Source of the DNA: Vibrio parahaemolyticus
GTDB lineage: Bacteria > Pseudomonadota > Gammaproteobacteria > Enterobacterales > Vibrionaceae
Assembly (NCBI RefSeq): GCF_900460535.1
Contig: NZ_UHIL01000002.1
Location: 124,001 to 188,000, forward strand
DNA length: 64,000 nt
Reading direction: 5' to 3'
The position numbers and the translations under genes are program-made. Below are positions 17,670 through 28,360 of the stretch, piece after piece. The notes under the pieces are model-generated. The model saw nothing but the letters and a program-made list of their open reading frames with translations. It searched no databases and had not been told where the DNA came from. The first letter of the stretch is position 1, and each line of letters begins with the position of its first letter.

Positions 17670-19439
17670 ATGACTATTAGGCAAAAACTCTACTTCCTCG
17701 GAGTTATCGCCATTTTAGGCATTGTGACCCTTTTGGGTACCTCATCTCATTTCGCAAATCAGAGCAATGAACTCAACCACGCAGTAAAACTTGTCGGTGA
17801 TTTAGAAATACGCTTACTCAACTTGCGACGTAATGAGAAAGACTTTTTACTTCGCAGCAATGTCAAATACTTAGATAAATTTGATAGCAATGTTGATAAG
17901 TTTTTAAGCACCGAGAAAGAGCTCGCTCAAATCCTAAACCGATACGACCTACCCTCAAGTCAGCGTTTCAAGCAGGATTTACTCGCTTATCAAAAAGGTT
18001 TCCAAGCATTAGTTTCCGCTTCTCAAAAGTATGGCCTAGACAAAGAAAGTGGCATTCTTGCGCGTTACGAAAACCTGCTACTTGAAGCAAAGAAAAGCGC
18101 CGACCATCAGCAAATCCTTTCTCTTATCCAGTTTGATAATGCGGTGAAAATGGGCGAATTTGACTCAAGCAAACTGTCTGACCTATACGTTCCAGAACTG
18201 TTAGAGTCAGCGAAACAACTTGCAGCTCAAAAACAAGTCATTGGTGTGGCGTACAACAAAGGTTTACTGGGCGAAACTCGCGCGCTATCTCACGCCGTGG
18301 AAGAGCAGTTTGAAGCTTTCTCATCATCGATTGATTCTGCCGCAACCCAACGCGATGAAAAAATGGCAAGCATCAAGCAAGCCATTACGGCGTTCATCTT
18401 AGTAGTGATTTTTGCGCTGATTTGGCAAATTTCTCGATCTATCAACGTTCGTGTTGGTAGCTTACTAGCAACGATTAAGAACATCAGCGAAAGCAATAAC
18501 ATGGGCTTACGCTCTGATCTTGCAGGTAAGGATGAACTGTTTGATATCAGCCACCATCTCAACGATCTGCTCGAAAAGCTGGAGCGTTTGATCCACAACA
18601 CACAAGAAAAATCGATGCAGTTAACAGCGAGCACGGACAACATGCATCGTGAGCTTGAAGGTGTTATGGAACAGTTCCACGCACAGACTGATCACACCGC
18701 CTCTATGGCGACGGCCGTGCAGCAGATGGTTGCCACTATCGGTGAAATTTCTGAAAGCACATCGGTTGCGGTTGAAGGTGTTCACCAAGCTGCGACTAAC
18801 GCCGAACAAGGTCGCTCTGTCGTAGAAATGACCGTGACGAATGTTGGTCAGCTGACGGGTATCCTCTCGAACAGCCAACAGTCTATTGGCTCATTGAACC
18901 AACACGTCGATAAAATTGGCGGTGCGGTGAACATCATTCAAGACATTGCTGAACAAACGAACTTACTAGCACTTAACGCGGCTATCGAAGCGGCTCGTGC
19001 GGGTGAGCAAGGACGTGGATTTGCCGTGGTTGCAGATGAAGTTCGCGCTCTTGCGAGCCGTACACATCAATCCACGGAAGAGATCACGCGAGTGGTGATG
19101 GACATCCAAGCGCAGATGTCGATGGTGGTTTCCGATATTGATCAATGTAACGAACAAGGTCAGCAAACCCTGAGTGCATCTGAACAATTAGACGCGAGCC
19201 TCCAGCAAATCATCACGGACATGCACGCGATTCAAGGCAACTCAGAGCGCATTGCTTCTGCGATTGAAGAGCAAGGCATTGTGATGAACCAAGTTAGCGA
19301 CTCAATCACTGAGCTGAACGTCATCTCTGAAAACAACATGCACTCCGCGCAAGAATGTTTGCATGAAGTGAACTCAGTGTCGGCTCAAGCACACGATATG
19401 GATGAAGCGGTAGCCGAGTTTAAGACTCGCTTAAAGTAA
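17670..19439 (+). CDS. methyl-accepting chemotaxis protein with periplasmic sensor
   Basis: The ATG at 17670 has CAGGAAAC upstream and begins directly with the membrane anchor ([23 protein letters not shown]); an in-frame TTG at 17628 lacks support. The 589-residue receptor has transmembrane segments near 8-28 and about 245-265 around a helical periplasmic domain containing [12 protein letters not shown], typical of four-helix or HBM-like sensor modules. A HAMP domain and the conserved tip [20 protein letters not shown] near residue 430 follow. Ligand unknown. Confidence 0.92.
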   Translation: MTIRQKLYFLGVIAILGIVTLLGTSSHFANQSNELNHAVKLVGDLEIRLLNLRRNEKDFLLRSNVKYLDKFDSNVDKFLSTEKELAQILNRYDLPSSQRFKQDLLAYQKGFQALVSASQKYGLDKESGILARYENLLLEAKKSADHQQILSLIQFDNAVKMGEFDSSKLSDLYVPELLESAKQLAAQKQVIGVAYNKGLLGETRALSHAVEEQFEAFSSSIDSAATQRDEKMASIKQAITAFILVVIFALIWQISRSINVRVGSLLATIKNISESNNMGLRSDLAGKDELFDISHHLNDLLEKLERLIHNTQEKSMQLTASTDNMHRELEGVMEQFHAQTDHTASMATAVQQMVATIGEISESTSVAVEGVHQAATNAEQGRSVVEMTVTNVGQLTGILSNSQQSIGSLNQHVDKIGGAVNIIQDIAEQTNLLALNAAIEAARAGEQGRGFAVVADEVRALASRTHQSTEEITRVVMDIQAQMSMVVSDIDQCNEQGQQTLSASEQLDASLQQIITDMHAIQGNSERIASAIEEQGIVMNQVSDSITELNVISENNMHSAQECLHEVNSVSAQAHDMDEAVAEFKTRLK

Positions 19440-19468
19440 TCTACTAGTAGATTCGTTAATCCAATAAG

Positions 19469-19506
19469 AAAGCCCGAAGCGAATGAATGCTTCGGGCTTT
19501 TTGTTT
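19469..19506. terminator. bidirectional terminator, chemoreceptor and RND permease
   Basis: AAAGCCCGAAGC (19469-19480) pairs with GCTTCGGGCTTT (19489-19500), followed by TTGTTTT. It lies between convergent genes. Confidence 0.9.
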
Positions 19507-19550
19507 TCTATTTAGGCTCAGTATCAGCTCAGCCCAAATCGTGTCGGTAG

Positions 19551-22500
19551 TTATTCATCATCAAGCGGAACAAGCTTTGTATTGCCGCCATGAATCTTCT
19601 CACGTTGTCTTTGTACCAGAGCGTAGAAGCCCGGAATCAAGAACGTACCCGCAAGAAGCACACACAATAGACCACCAATCAGAGACACCCCGAGCGAGTT
19701 TTGGCTCACATGACCCGCGCCAGCGGCGAAGATCAACGGGAAAATCCCCAAGATAAACGACCAAGATGTCATGTTCACCGCACGGAAACGTAGCGTACCG
19801 CCTTTTACGGCTGCGTCATCGATGGAAACGTCTTTCTCTTCACGCTCTTGCTTCGCGAACTCCACAATCAAAATGGCGTTCTTCGCAGCCAAGGCTATAA
19901 GGAGAACGAGACCAATCTGAGCGTACAAGTTTAATGGCGTACCCGTTAAGTTCAGCGCGAGGAAGGAGCCTAGCGTTGCAACAGGTACCACCAAAATGAT
20001 CGCCAGAGGAATACTCCAACTTTCGTACTGCGCCACCATGAACAAGTAAATGAAGATCAACGCCAACGCAAATGCGTAAATGGCTTGGTTCCCGGCAAGC
20101 ACTTCTTGGTACGCCATGCCTGTCCATTCGTAGGTATAGCCCTGTGGTAGAACTTCTGCAGCAACACGTTCCATCGCTGCAATTGCATCACCACTTGAGT
20201 AACCCGGAGCAGGCTGGCCTTGAATGATAGCGCTACGGTACATGTTGTATCGCCATGCCACATCAGGTTCGAATACTTGCTCGTAGCTGACTAGTGTGCT
20301 TAGTGGCACCATTTCCCCCATCGAAGAGCGAACATGGAAACGTTCCAAATCTTGCATGCCACTACGGTGTTGGCTGTCCGCTTGCATGGTTACACGGAAG
20401 TTCTTACCAAACATGGTGAAGTCATTCACGTAAAGCGAACCTAAGTTGCCTTGCAAAGTTTGGAAGATAGACGACAGCGAAATGCCAAGTTGTTGCGCTT
20501 TCTCGCGGTCAATATTCACATAGTAATGCGGTACGTTCGCGCGGAATGTACTAAAGGTGTACGCGATCTCAGGAGCTTGGTTTGCTGCCTGAATCATCTC
20601 CCCCATCACCATCGACAAGTCAGTGCGGCTACGACCTAACGTATCTTCCAATACAAATTCAAAACCGGAAGCAGCACCCATACCCGGAACGGCAGGCGGC
20701 CCCATCGCAAACACGACAGCTTGAGGTAATTCCATCGCTGCTCGACCATTGATGCGAGCTGCTATCGCGTTGGCAGAATGTTCACCACCTAGCGAGTTAC
20801 GCGTCTCCCAATCATGCAACTTGATGAACAGCGAAGCACCGTTTGACGCCGCAGCACCAGTCATAAACGAAAAGCCGTTTGCAACCGTTACGCCATCTAC
20901 ACCGGGTTCTTCCTCGATCATTTTCATCAAGTCGCTCGTCACCTCTTCTGTACGAGACAGAGAAGCAGAATCAGGCAACTGAACGTTGACCAGCAAAATG
21001 CCTTTATCTTCTTGAGGAACGAATGCCGTTGATGTCGTCTTCGCGAAGAAAGACACCGCAGCAACCGCAACGATGAAGAACGTAACCAATAACAGAGATT
21101 TCTTAACAAGGAATCCTGCAACTTGGCCGTAACGCGTAGTAACACGCTCTAGACCACGGTTGAATGCTTGGAACCAGTTAGCCGTGTTGCCGCCACCTTG
21201 TTTTAATACCAATGAACAAAGAGCCGGTGACAGCGTTAGCGCGTTGATTGACGAAATCACAACCGAAATACAGATCGTCAATGCGAACTGACGATACATG
21301 ATGCCAGTAATACCCGGAAGCATCGCGACAGGTAGGAATACCGCCAACAGAACCAACGTTGAGGTAATGATTGGCCCAGTCACCTCTTTCATCGCTAGCA
21401 ATGTTGCTTTGCGAGGTGAAATGGTTGGATCTTTCGCCATCGTGGTATCAACGTTTTCGATAACCAGAATCGCGTCATCCACCACGATACCAATCGCGAG
21501 AATCAAACCGAACAAGGTTACCGTGTTGATGGTGAATCCTGTCGCTTGCATGATGGCAAACGTACCAATCAACGAAACTGGAATCGCGACCACTGGAATT
21601 AACGTTGCTCGCGCACTGCCCAAGAATAGGTAGGTTACGGCAATAACCAGTAGAATCGCTTCGACAAGTGTTTTTACCACGCCTTTGATCGACTCAGCGA
21701 CGAACACAGTCGTGTCGTAGCTGGTTTCGTAAGTCATACCTTCAGGGAAGTTTTCGCTCAATCGTTCAAGCAGTTCCATTACTGCTTTACCACTTTCTAA
21801 TGCGTTTGCATCAGACTGAAGTGACAGAGCGACAATCGAAGCATCTTGTCCACGGAACTTACCGTTACCATCGTAGAACTTCTTACCCAGTTCAACACGT
21901 GCAACATCTTTTAGATAAACCGTAGAGCCATTTGGATTGGCACGAAGAACAACGTTTTCAAACTCGCTCACACTTTCTAAGCGACCTTTCGTCACTAGGT
22001 TAAACTGCACTTCTTGCGGGTTATTGTACGGCGCGGCACCAACACGGCCAGCAGCAACCTGGACGTTTTGCTCCGCTAAAGCAGCATATACATCCGATGT
22101 CGTTAGCTTGAGGTTGGCCATTTTTTCTGGGTCCAACCACACGCGCATCGCGTATTCACCACCACCAATTACATTTACTTCGCTGATGCCTTTCGCACGC
22201 GCCAACTGATCTTTTACGTTCAAGTTGATGTAGTTAATTAAGAATTGGTCATCGTACTTGCCGTCTGGTGAATAGAAGTTCAGAACCATCAATAGGTCAG
22301 GAGAACGCTTTTTCACCGTCACGCCGACCATGCGCACTTCCTGAGGCAGTTTTGACTCAATCTGTGACACTCGGTTTTGCACGTTCACCTGCGCCATATC
22401 TGGGTCGGTACCAACATCAAACGTAACGTTTAAGCTGTACGAACCATCGTTAGCACTTTTCGAAGACATGTAAATCATGTTTTCTACGCCGTTCACCGAT

Positions 22501-22703
22501 GTCTCTATCGGATCGGCGATGGCCTGTTCAACCACTTCGGCACTTGCACCAGTGTAGTACGCCGTTACGCTAACCGACGGTGGACTAATTTGCGGATATT
22601 CAGCCACTGGCAAAATCGCTAACGAAATGGCACCAGCCAACGTCAGGATGATCGAAATGACCAGCGCGAACTTAGGTCTTTGTATAAAGAAACGACTTAA
22701 CAT
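19551..22703 (-). CDS. RND multidrug efflux permease, AcrB/HAE1 type
   Basis: A 1050-residue inner-membrane pump, full length for the hydrophobe/amphiphile efflux class. It begins [18 protein letters not shown] as AcrB homologues do. The proton-relay aspartates lie in [14 protein letters not shown] near residue 405, and the partner lysine in [15 protein letters not shown] near 935. Two large periplasmic porter regions lie between transmembrane helices 1-2 and 7-8. It starts 8 bp after its adaptor gene, so they form one operon. No outer-membrane channel gene is adjacent; a TolC-like partner elsewhere is expected. It is one of the Vibrio Vme-type pumps, but I cannot say which. Confidence 0.95.
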   Translation of the reverse strand: MLSRFFIQRPKFALVISIILTLAGAISLAILPVAEYPQISPPSVSVTAYYTGASAEVVEQAIADPIETSVNGVENMIYMSSKSANDGSYSLNVTFDVGTDPDMAQVNVQNRVSQIESKLPQEVRMVGVTVKKRSPDLLMVLNFYSPDGKYDDQFLINYINLNVKDQLARAKGISEVNVIGGGEYAMRVWLDPEKMANLKLTTSDVYAALAEQNVQVAAGRVGAAPYNNPQEVQFNLVTKGRLESVSEFENVVLRANPNGSTVYLKDVARVELGKKFYDGNGKFRGQDASIVALSLQSDANALESGKAVMELLERLSENFPEGMTYETSYDTTVFVAESIKGVVKTLVEAILLVIAVTYLFLGSARATLIPVVAIPVSLIGTFAIMQATGFTINTVTLFGLILAIGIVVDDAILVIENVDTTMAKDPTISPRKATLLAMKEVTGPIITSTLVLLAVFLPVAMLPGITGIMYRQFALTICISVVISSINALTLSPALCSLVLKQGGGNTANWFQAFNRGLERVTTRYGQVAGFLVKKSLLLVTFFIVAVAAVSFFAKTTSTAFVPQEDKGILLVNVQLPDSASLSRTEEVTSDLMKMIEEEPGVDGVTVANGFSFMTGAAASNGASLFIKLHDWETRNSLGGEHSANAIAARINGRAAMELPQAVVFAMGPPAVPGMGAASGFEFVLEDTLGRSRTDLSMVMGEMIQAANQAPEIAYTFSTFRANVPHYYVNIDREKAQQLGISLSSIFQTLQGNLGSLYVNDFTMFGKNFRVTMQADSQHRSGMQDLERFHVRSSMGEMVPLSTLVSYEQVFEPDVAWRYNMYRSAIIQGQPAPGYSSGDAIAAMERVAAEVLPQGYTYEWTGMAYQEVLAGNQAIYAFALALIFIYLFMVAQYESWSIPLAIILVVPVATLGSFLALNLTGTPLNLYAQIGLVLLIALAAKNAILIVEFAKQEREEKDVSIDDAAVKGGTLRFRAVNMTSWSFILGIFPLIFAAGAGHVSQNSLGVSLIGGLLCVLLAGTFLIPGFYALVQRQREKIHGGNTKLVPLDDE

Positions 22704-22711
22704 GTGACCTC

Positions 22712-23839
22712 CTACTGTTTGTCTTCAGTTGGAGTTTGAACACGCACTTCTACGCCATTACGAACACGCTGTAGACCTTGTGTGATAACAGCTTCACCTT
22801 TCTCAAGACCTTCGCGAATGATGATGCCCTGCTCTACTTGCGGGCCAAGTTCTACATTGCGACGTTCAGCGACGTTGCCTTCCGTTGTCACCATCACGAA
22901 GTCACCTTCTAGGTCCGTTTGCACCGCACGACGAGGCACGACGATGACATCTCGCGTGTTCTTATCACGTAAGTTGACTTTGATGTGCTGGCCAGGAAGC
23001 AGTTTGTGTTCTGGGTTTGGCACCAACGCACGCATAGCAATCGTGCCCGTTTTGGTATCAATACGGTTACCCAAGAAATCAAGCTGACCTAGGTGTTCGA
23101 AAAACTGGCCGTTTTCTAGCTCTAGTTGCACTTCCACACCGTTCGACTCGGCCGAACCATCGCCTTTAATTCGATCCATGCCCATCGCTAAACGCTCACG
23201 TTCACTGACGCTAAACGAAGTGTGCACAGGGTCTAGGCTCACGAGCGTCGTCAGCACACCTGAAGATGGAGAAACCAGATCACCAGTACTCACTTTAGTG
23301 TCGCTAATACGACCACTAAACGGCGCTCGGATTTGCGTGTACGAAAGGTTGACTTCTGCAAGTTTAAGCTGTGCATTCGCAGCTTCTAGTTCTGCACGCG
23401 CGCCTAGCAATGTTGCTGTCAACGCATCAAATTCCGATTGGGAGATGCTTCCACGAGGAAGCAGGTTTTTACCACGTTGGTGATCAAGCTCTGCCTTTTT
23501 AAGCGAAGCTTTTGCTTGTGCTAACGCTGCTTTCGCACTTGCCACTTGTGCTTCAAAAGAAGAAGGTTCAATAGAATAAAGAAGCTGGCCTTTTTCTACC
23601 ATTTGTCCTTCTTCAAAATGACGAGCTTGTAAATAGCCTGAAATCTGTGCTGTGATATTGGTATCTTCTACCGCTTCAATGCGACCGATATATGATTTAC
23701 TCGGTTGGTAGTCGATTACCGTGACATCCTGAGTTACGACAAGAGGCGCTTGGCTCTCTCTTTGGGCATTATTCGCTTCTCCGCATCCTGCAAGGATAGC
23801 TGTAGCCGCCATTAATGCGACAAGTGGTTTCTTTTGCAT
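22712..23839 (-). CDS. RND efflux periplasmic adaptor (membrane fusion protein)
   Basis: A 375-residue protein starting with a lipoprotein signal (ATAILAGCG, lipid-modified Cys near residue 19). A split biotinyl-lipoyl domain ([16 protein letters not shown] ... [18 protein letters not shown]) flanks a coiled-coil hairpin of Ala/Lys/Glu heptads (about 95-165), then a beta-barrel domain. This is the AcrA/MexA layout. It bridges the permease to an outer-membrane channel. The gene is first in the operon; no local repressor gene is seen in the 400 bp upstream. Confidence 0.95.
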   Translation of the reverse strand: MQKKPLVALMAATAILAGCGEANNAQRESQAPLVVTQDVTVIDYQPSKSYIGRIEAVEDTNITAQISGYLQARHFEEGQMVEKGQLLYSIEPSSFEAQVASAKAALAQAKASLKKAELDHQRGKNLLPRGSISQSEFDALTATLLGARAELEAANAQLKLAEVNLSYTQIRAPFSGRISDTKVSTGDLVSPSSGVLTTLVSLDPVHTSFSVSERERLAMGMDRIKGDGSAESNGVEVQLELENGQFFEHLGQLDFLGNRIDTKTGTIAMRALVPNPEHKLLPGQHIKVNLRDKNTRDVIVVPRRAVQTDLEGDFVMVTTEGNVAERRNVELGPQVEQGIIIREGLEKGEAVITQGLQRVRNGVEVRVQTPTEDKQ

Positions 23840-24243
23840 GTATTTACCGTCTTTATGGAACAGGATATTGTTGAAAACACACTAACCTTACAGACAGTAG
23901 ATTCCGAATTCTCCTACATAAATTGCGTAAAATGTTTCTAAATGTAATTAATTGAAACGAGCCGAAATAAAGTTGATGCATTTGAAATCATTTTCAGATC
24001 TTCATTCACCCCACAATATAAGCAACCTCTAATCATCAATGTGATGTATGACTCATTCGTTTGCCAATTTTGACCAACAAACTCATCAATAAAGGCGGAA
24101 TTGTTGCTTAGAGCTGAACAAACTCTCCCCGATTAACCATGAAAACGAATCGCTTTCACTGTAATGCTCGTATTTCGACTATTTTTTTAAAAAAAATGGG
24201 TTATCATTCAGATAATTCAAAGCCTTCGACCGAGAGGATGAGC
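23840..24243. other. 404-bp divergent intergenic region
   Basis: AT-rich gap carrying the promoters of the efflux operon and dCMP deaminase. Apart from a loose GTTTC/GAAAC inverted pair around 23933-23958, I see no clear operator, RNA gene or small gene. Confidence 0.4.
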
Positions 24244-24708
24244 ATGATTTCTAAATGGGCGAAACGTTTTTACCAAATGGCTGAACTGGTGGCGTCATGG
24301 AGTAAAGACCCTTCAACGCAGGTAGGTGCGGTGATCACTAAACAGAACCGCATTGTTTCTGTTGGCTTTAACGGTTATCCACACGGTGTTTCGGACAGCG
24401 TAGACACCGACGAACGTGAACTGAAATACTTAAAAACTCTGCATGCAGAAGAGAACGCAATTCTCTTTTCAAAACGCGATTTGGATGGTTGTGACATTTG
24501 GGTAACGCACTTCCCGTGCCCCAACTGCGCGGCAAAGATCATTCAAACAGGTATTTCGCGCGTTCACTGCCCAGAACAGTCTGAAGACTTTCTATCTCGC
24601 TGGGGAGATAAAATCCAAGTGAGCCAAGATATGTTTGATCAGGCGGGTGTTGAGGTAGATTGGCTACCGCTAGACGACATCAATTTCGAGGATAAAGACG
24701 TTCGTTAG
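24244..24708 (+). CDS. dCMP/cytidine deaminase family protein
   Basis: The ATG at 24244 is chosen because GAGAGG lies 6 nt upstream; it gives MISKWAKRFYQMAELVASWSKDPSTQVGAV, written here only to fix the frame at its first few residues. The 154-residue protein has the zinc-deaminase signature: HAEENAI near residue 75 and PCPNC near 102. This matches ComEB-like dCMP deaminases, which make dUMP for thymidylate synthesis. An upstream in-frame ATG at 24139 would add 35 low-complexity residues without homology. It is followed by a strong terminator. Confidence 0.85.
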   Translation: MISKWAKRFYQMAELVASWSKDPSTQVGAVITKQNRIVSVGFNGYPHGVSDSVDTDERELKYLKTLHAEENAILFSKRDLDGCDIWVTHFPCPNCAAKIIQTGISRVHCPEQSEDFLSRWGDKIQVSQDMFDQAGVEVDWLPLDDINFEDKDVR

Positions 24709-24724
24709 TCCTTTCCAAAACTAC

Positions 24725-24758
24725 AAAGCCCAGACGCACAAATTGTCTGGGCTTTTTT
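24725..24758. terminator. bidirectional terminator, deaminase and pepT
   Basis: AAAGCCCAGAC (24725-24735) pairs with GTCTGGGCTTT (24745-24755), followed by further Ts. Confidence 0.9.
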
Positions 24759-24811
24759 GTATCGATGTCACCCGTCACTCATTCAATTGAATTGAATGGG
24801 TGAACGTTCCA

Positions 24812-26041
24812 TCAACCGTGTTTTTTAGCGGTAAGTTCAGCTATTTTTACAATCACAAGGACAGATTTTTCCATCATCTCTACAGAGATAAATTCATGGA
24901 TACCATGAAAGTTGAAACCACCGGTGAAGATGTTAGGGCAAGGCAATCCCATAAAGGATAACCGCGCGCCATCCGTACCACCACGAATCGGTTTGATCAA
25001 CGGTTCAACATCACACGCTTCCATTGCTTGTTTCGCTAATTCGATAATGTGAGGGTACGGCTCAACCATTTCGCGCATGTTGTAGTAACTGTCGGTAATG
25101 TTAAGTTCGACAGAACCGTGTTTCAGACCTGCGTTCATTTCATCGACAAGTTTTTGCATTAGCGCCTTACGCTCTTCTAACCCTTCACGGTCAAAATCGC
25201 GAATGATGTAACCAAGCTCACTGCGGGCGATACCCAGTTCTCCCGATTTCAGATGGAAGAAACCCTCATACCCTTCGGTGGTTTCAGGGGTTTGGTCTGC
25301 TGGCATTTTAACTTGGAATTGCGCCGCTAAATTCATCGCATTGACCATTTTGCCTTTAGCCGTACCTGGATGAACGCTTACGCCATGGAAAATCACATCG
25401 GCGCTTGCCGCATTGAAGTTCTCATATTCAAGTTCGCCTTGTGGCCCACCATCGATAGTGTAAGCCCATTTCGCGCCAAACTTCTCAACATCAAACAAAT
25501 CTGCACCACGACCGATTTCTTCATCCGGCGTAAAACCGATACAAATGTCACCATGAGGAATGTCTGGATTCTCAATCAACATCGCGATCGCAGACAAAAT
25601 TTCTGCGATGCCCGCTTTGTTGTCCGCGCCAAGCAACGTTGTGCCATCGGTGGTAATCAAATTGTGGCCGTGTAGGTTGTGCAAGTCTGGGTACTGAACC
25701 GGAGACAATACTTCGTCTCCCAATCCAAGAGCAATATCGCCACCTTGATAGTCTTCAACAAATTGCGGATTTACGTTCTTACCGGACGCATCTGGTGCAG
25801 TATCCATGTGGGCGATAAAGCCGATTGGTGGAACATCGTAATCAACATTCGACGGTAGTTTTGCCATCAAGTAACCGTGTTCATCTAAAGTCACATCGCT
25901 CAAACCAAGATCTAGCATCTCTTGTTTCAACAACTCTGCAAAAACGAGTTGGCCAGGTGAGCTTGGGCATTGGGCAACATGGGGATTTGATTGGGTGTCA
26001 AACGTGACGTAGCGAAGGAATCTTTCAACTAAATGCTTCAT
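24812..26041 (-). CDS. pepT: peptidase T (tripeptide aminopeptidase)
   Basis: The M20-family enzyme aligns with E. coli PepT from [12 protein letters not shown], so the ATG at 26041 (409 residues) is preferred to one four codons upstream at 26053. Metal-binding and catalytic segments are visible: [11 protein letters not shown] near residue 80, [15 protein letters not shown] near 138, and PDEEIGRG near 175. The dimerisation lid follows and the C-terminal [13 protein letters not shown] and GGFNFHG carry the last ligands. It releases the N-terminal residue from tripeptides in the cytoplasm. In enterics it is FNR-regulated; no such site was identified here. Confidence 0.95.
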   Translation of the reverse strand: MKHLVERFLRYVTFDTQSNPHVAQCPSSPGQLVFAELLKQEMLDLGLSDVTLDEHGYLMAKLPSNVDYDVPPIGFIAHMDTAPDASGKNVNPQFVEDYQGGDIALGLGDEVLSPVQYPDLHNLHGHNLITTDGTTLLGADNKAGIAEILSAIAMLIENPDIPHGDICIGFTPDEEIGRGADLFDVEKFGAKWAYTIDGGPQGELEYENFNAASADVIFHGVSVHPGTAKGKMVNAMNLAAQFQVKMPADQTPETTEGYEGFFHLKSGELGIARSELGYIIRDFDREGLEERKALMQKLVDEMNAGLKHGSVELNITDSYYNMREMVEPYPHIIELAKQAMEACDVEPLIKPIRGGTDGARLSFMGLPCPNIFTGGFNFHGIHEFISVEMMEKSVLVIVKIAELTAKKHG

Positions 26042-26332
26042 ATTTATTCTCATTGTTCTAAGCGATCAACACCAGACTACGCATCGTACTCAAACAAACC
26101 GGCAATACTAAGGTTTGCCGAACATGGGTAGCTCTGACTAATGAACTCCAATTACTCTGAATGAGTTCGGCTACCTAATGTTATTTAAATGCGAGGCCGC
26201 CTAGTGCCCGTAATAAACCTCACTCCATGTTACGCTCTTAGTTCAATAAGAATTTGCTTTGAATCATTTTTTCATCAGAAAGTCTCGGTTCAGCCTGGCA
26301 TACATAACGATAACCATTTGTTTTCAATATGT

Positions 26333-27196
26333 TTAATCTTGGAGTTCTTCTGCTAACACTTGCCATTCTTTGACTTTATTGTGGAAGTGGATCCACTGTT
26401 TATCGGTCATGGACTTCGCTACATTTAACGTCAATTGATCCACTAACCCAAGGTTGTGATCGATATTCTCGGATAGTTGCTCGCTATAATAGCTTTCCGG
26501 CTCGAACAATAACTGCATAAATACTTGTTGATAGACAACACTGTTGGACTGATTTTCAAAAAGGTATTCCAACTCTTGATATATTGAAGCGCGATAATTT
26601 CGCCAAAGTGGACTATTCAAAATCGTTTGCTGGGAAATTTGTTTTGCGTACCGTTTTTGATCGCTATTCAATTCCCCAATCCATTCTTCCATCCACTCCT
26701 CTGTATTCTCTAAAATAATCTCTCTGATCTCTGCTTCGGTTTTATCCGCATATTTTGCGTTTCTTTCTTGATAGTCCTTTCGCACGTTTTGCAAAAACTC
26801 TTGTTGTTGCTTTGGCGTCAGTTGTAAGCTCAAAGAGAACAAATCTGGCGCCGATCTCGACACAATACGGTCATAGTGCGCTTTCATTTTTTCTCGGTTT
26901 TGCTGCAAAAACGCGAGAGTAATATTGTTTGCGTTAATATTCTCAAGCTCTTTTAAGTGATCGATATATAACGGTAATTCTTCTTTCTTATGCCAATCTG
27001 CTAATAGCAATAGTCGCTCTTCAAGCAACGTTTCTTGTTCATCGTTAAGCGATACGTAGTCATCTAAATATTCAATAACAAACCAATCGATGTTGCTATA
27101 TAGAAACTTTTTCGTACATCCGGCCAGTAAAATAACCAACAAGAACACGAATCCGTATTGAAGAACTTTATTGGATAAACTCGATAATTTAATCAC
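26333..27196 (-). CDS. DUF6279-family lipoprotein
   Basis: A 287-residue protein read from a GTG start. The N-terminal hydrophobic stretch ends in the lipobox LAGC near residue 27. The mature part is highly helical and charged (SNIDWFVIEYLDDYVSLNDEQ near the start, many Gln/Glu/Lys), which fits the DUF6279 family of envelope lipoproteins of unknown role. It stands alone, with about 280 bp of featureless sequence on its downstream side and 260 bp upstream. Confidence 0.8.
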   Translation of the reverse strand: MIKLSSLSNKVLQYGFVFLLVILLAGCTKKFLYSNIDWFVIEYLDDYVSLNDEQETLLEERLLLLADWHKKEELPLYIDHLKELENINANNITLAFLQQNREKMKAHYDRIVSRSAPDLFSLSLQLTPKQQQEFLQNVRKDYQERNAKYADKTEAEIREIILENTEEWMEEWIGELNSDQKRYAKQISQQTILNSPLWRNYRASIYQELEYLFENQSNSVVYQQVFMQLLFEPESYYSEQLSENIDHNLGLVDQLTLNVAKSMTDKQWIHFHNKVKEWQVLAEELQD

Positions 27197-27457
27197 TTAT
27201 TCGTATTCCCTTTTCTATTGATTAAGTTCTATACTCAACTTGTATCACTTAATATTGCGGCAAACTTACGCCAGTGTGACAATTACTCATTGCCACCCTC
27301 ATAGTATATAGAGTTTGAAATTAACTTTTTGATCACAACTATCCGCAAAAAAGTGAGTTAGAGCGCAATTATCGGTCGTTTTTTGTACCGAACAGCACTC
27401 CCTATAACGGCATATTATTTGCATGGATGATTTTAGGATAGGTTATGGAGGCGAAGT

Positions 27458-27631
27458 ATGGCAGCCGCTGAGCAACTTGATACCAGTGTAGAATATGAAA
27501 TTCGATATTTCGAACAGGGGAAAATGCACAGTATGATCGTCGTCGCCGAAAATAAAAAGGTGGCGCATCAGTATTATCTGGAGTGCGGCAAGCACAACAG
27601 TGACTTGTATTCTATTCGCCCAGACAAATGA
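27458..27631 (+). CDS. small conserved-looking protein, 57 residues, unknown function
   Basis: An ATG at 27458 with GGAG 8 nt upstream opens a 57-residue frame that ends directly in a strong terminator, the layout of a real small gene. The product is soluble, begins MAAAEQLDTSVEYEIRYF and ends YSIRPDK, and contains one Cys and alternating beta-like strands. The opposite-strand frame across the same bases has no ribosome-binding site and runs through the terminator. I do not recognise the family. Confidence 0.7.
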   Translation: MAAAEQLDTSVEYEIRYFEQGKMHSMIVVAENKKVAHQYYLECGKHNSDLYSIRPDK

Positions 27632-27660
27632 AAAAACCGCCTTTAATGGCGGTTTTTTCA
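27631..27660 (+). terminator. terminator after the 57-residue protein gene
   Basis: AAAAAACCGCC (27631-27641) pairs with GGCGGTTTTTT (27648-27658). The stem starts at the stop codon. It could also act on the minus strand for narP. Confidence 0.9.
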
Positions 27661-27727
27661 TTTCTGCTTTTCTAAAAATTACTTAATAATTAATAGATAA
27701 GGTCGCAACACAGCGATGACAGCGTGA

Positions 27728-28360
27728 TTATTTGATATCTCCGAAGCGCTCTAAGTAAAGTACCGTTGCCGCCGTGCGAGAAGGTACTTGAAGCTTCTTA
27801 AGTAGGCTCTTCATGTGTACTTTTACCGTCGATTCAGAAATAAACAAACGATCGGCAATCTGCTTATTGCGAAAGCCTCTTGCCACCTCTCGCAGGATTT
27901 GCGTTTCGCGATCCGTTAGCGAATCAAAAACATCTTCATGATCAGAGCGTTCACTCAAATACTTGGCAACCTCTTGGCTGTATGCCTTGTCACCCTGATG
28001 GGCCTGTTTAAGTAGCTCAACAAGCTCATCCGGCTCTGTATCTTTTAACAAATAGCCATCCGCGCCACTGCGTACAATCGCTTCAATATCCGCAGGGCTG
28101 TCTGAAACGGTCAGAATAACAATCCTCGCCTCACAACCATCTGCTCGCAGCGCTTTTAACGTATCCAGCCCAGACATGCCTTTCATGTTGAGGTCTAGCA
28201 GTACCAAATCGAGCTCAAGCTCATGCGCTTTTGCGACTGCATCTGCACCATTGCTTGCTTCTGCAACGACTTCAAACTCTGGCTCAAAGCTCAGGAGTTG
28301 ATGGATACCACGTCGCATCAGTGGATGATCATCCACCAGCATTACTTTACACACTGTCAA
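27728..28360 (-). CDS. narP: nitrate/nitrite response regulator, NarP-like
   Basis: A 210-residue response regulator. The receiver domain has the acidic pair D10-D11, phospho-acceptor D56 in LVLLDLNMKGMSG, and the conserved Lys in LLKDTEPDE near 107. A LuxR-type helix-turn-helix fills about residues 145-205 (LTDRETQILREVARGFRNKQIA). The sequence resembles E. coli NarP throughout. The likely start is a TTG at 28360 with AGGAAG 6 nt upstream; it overlaps the end of narQ by 14 nt, so the two are translationally linked. It should bind the palindrome in front of napF. Confidence 0.92.
   Translation of the reverse strand: MTVCKVMLVDDHPLMRRGIHQLLSFEPEFEVVAEASNGADAVAKAHELELDLVLLDLNMKGMSGLDTLKALRADGCEARIVILTVSDSPADIEAIVRSGADGYLLKDTEPDELVELLKQAHQGDKAYSQEVAKYLSERSDHEDVFDSLTDRETQILREVARGFRNKQIADRLFISESTVKVHMKSLLKKLQVPSRTAATVLYLERFGDIK

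Noticed and set aside
27443..27661. 72-residue minus-strand frame over the 57-residue gene
   Set aside because: It starts inside a perfect terminator hairpin and lacks a ribosome-binding site; the plus-strand gene is better supported.
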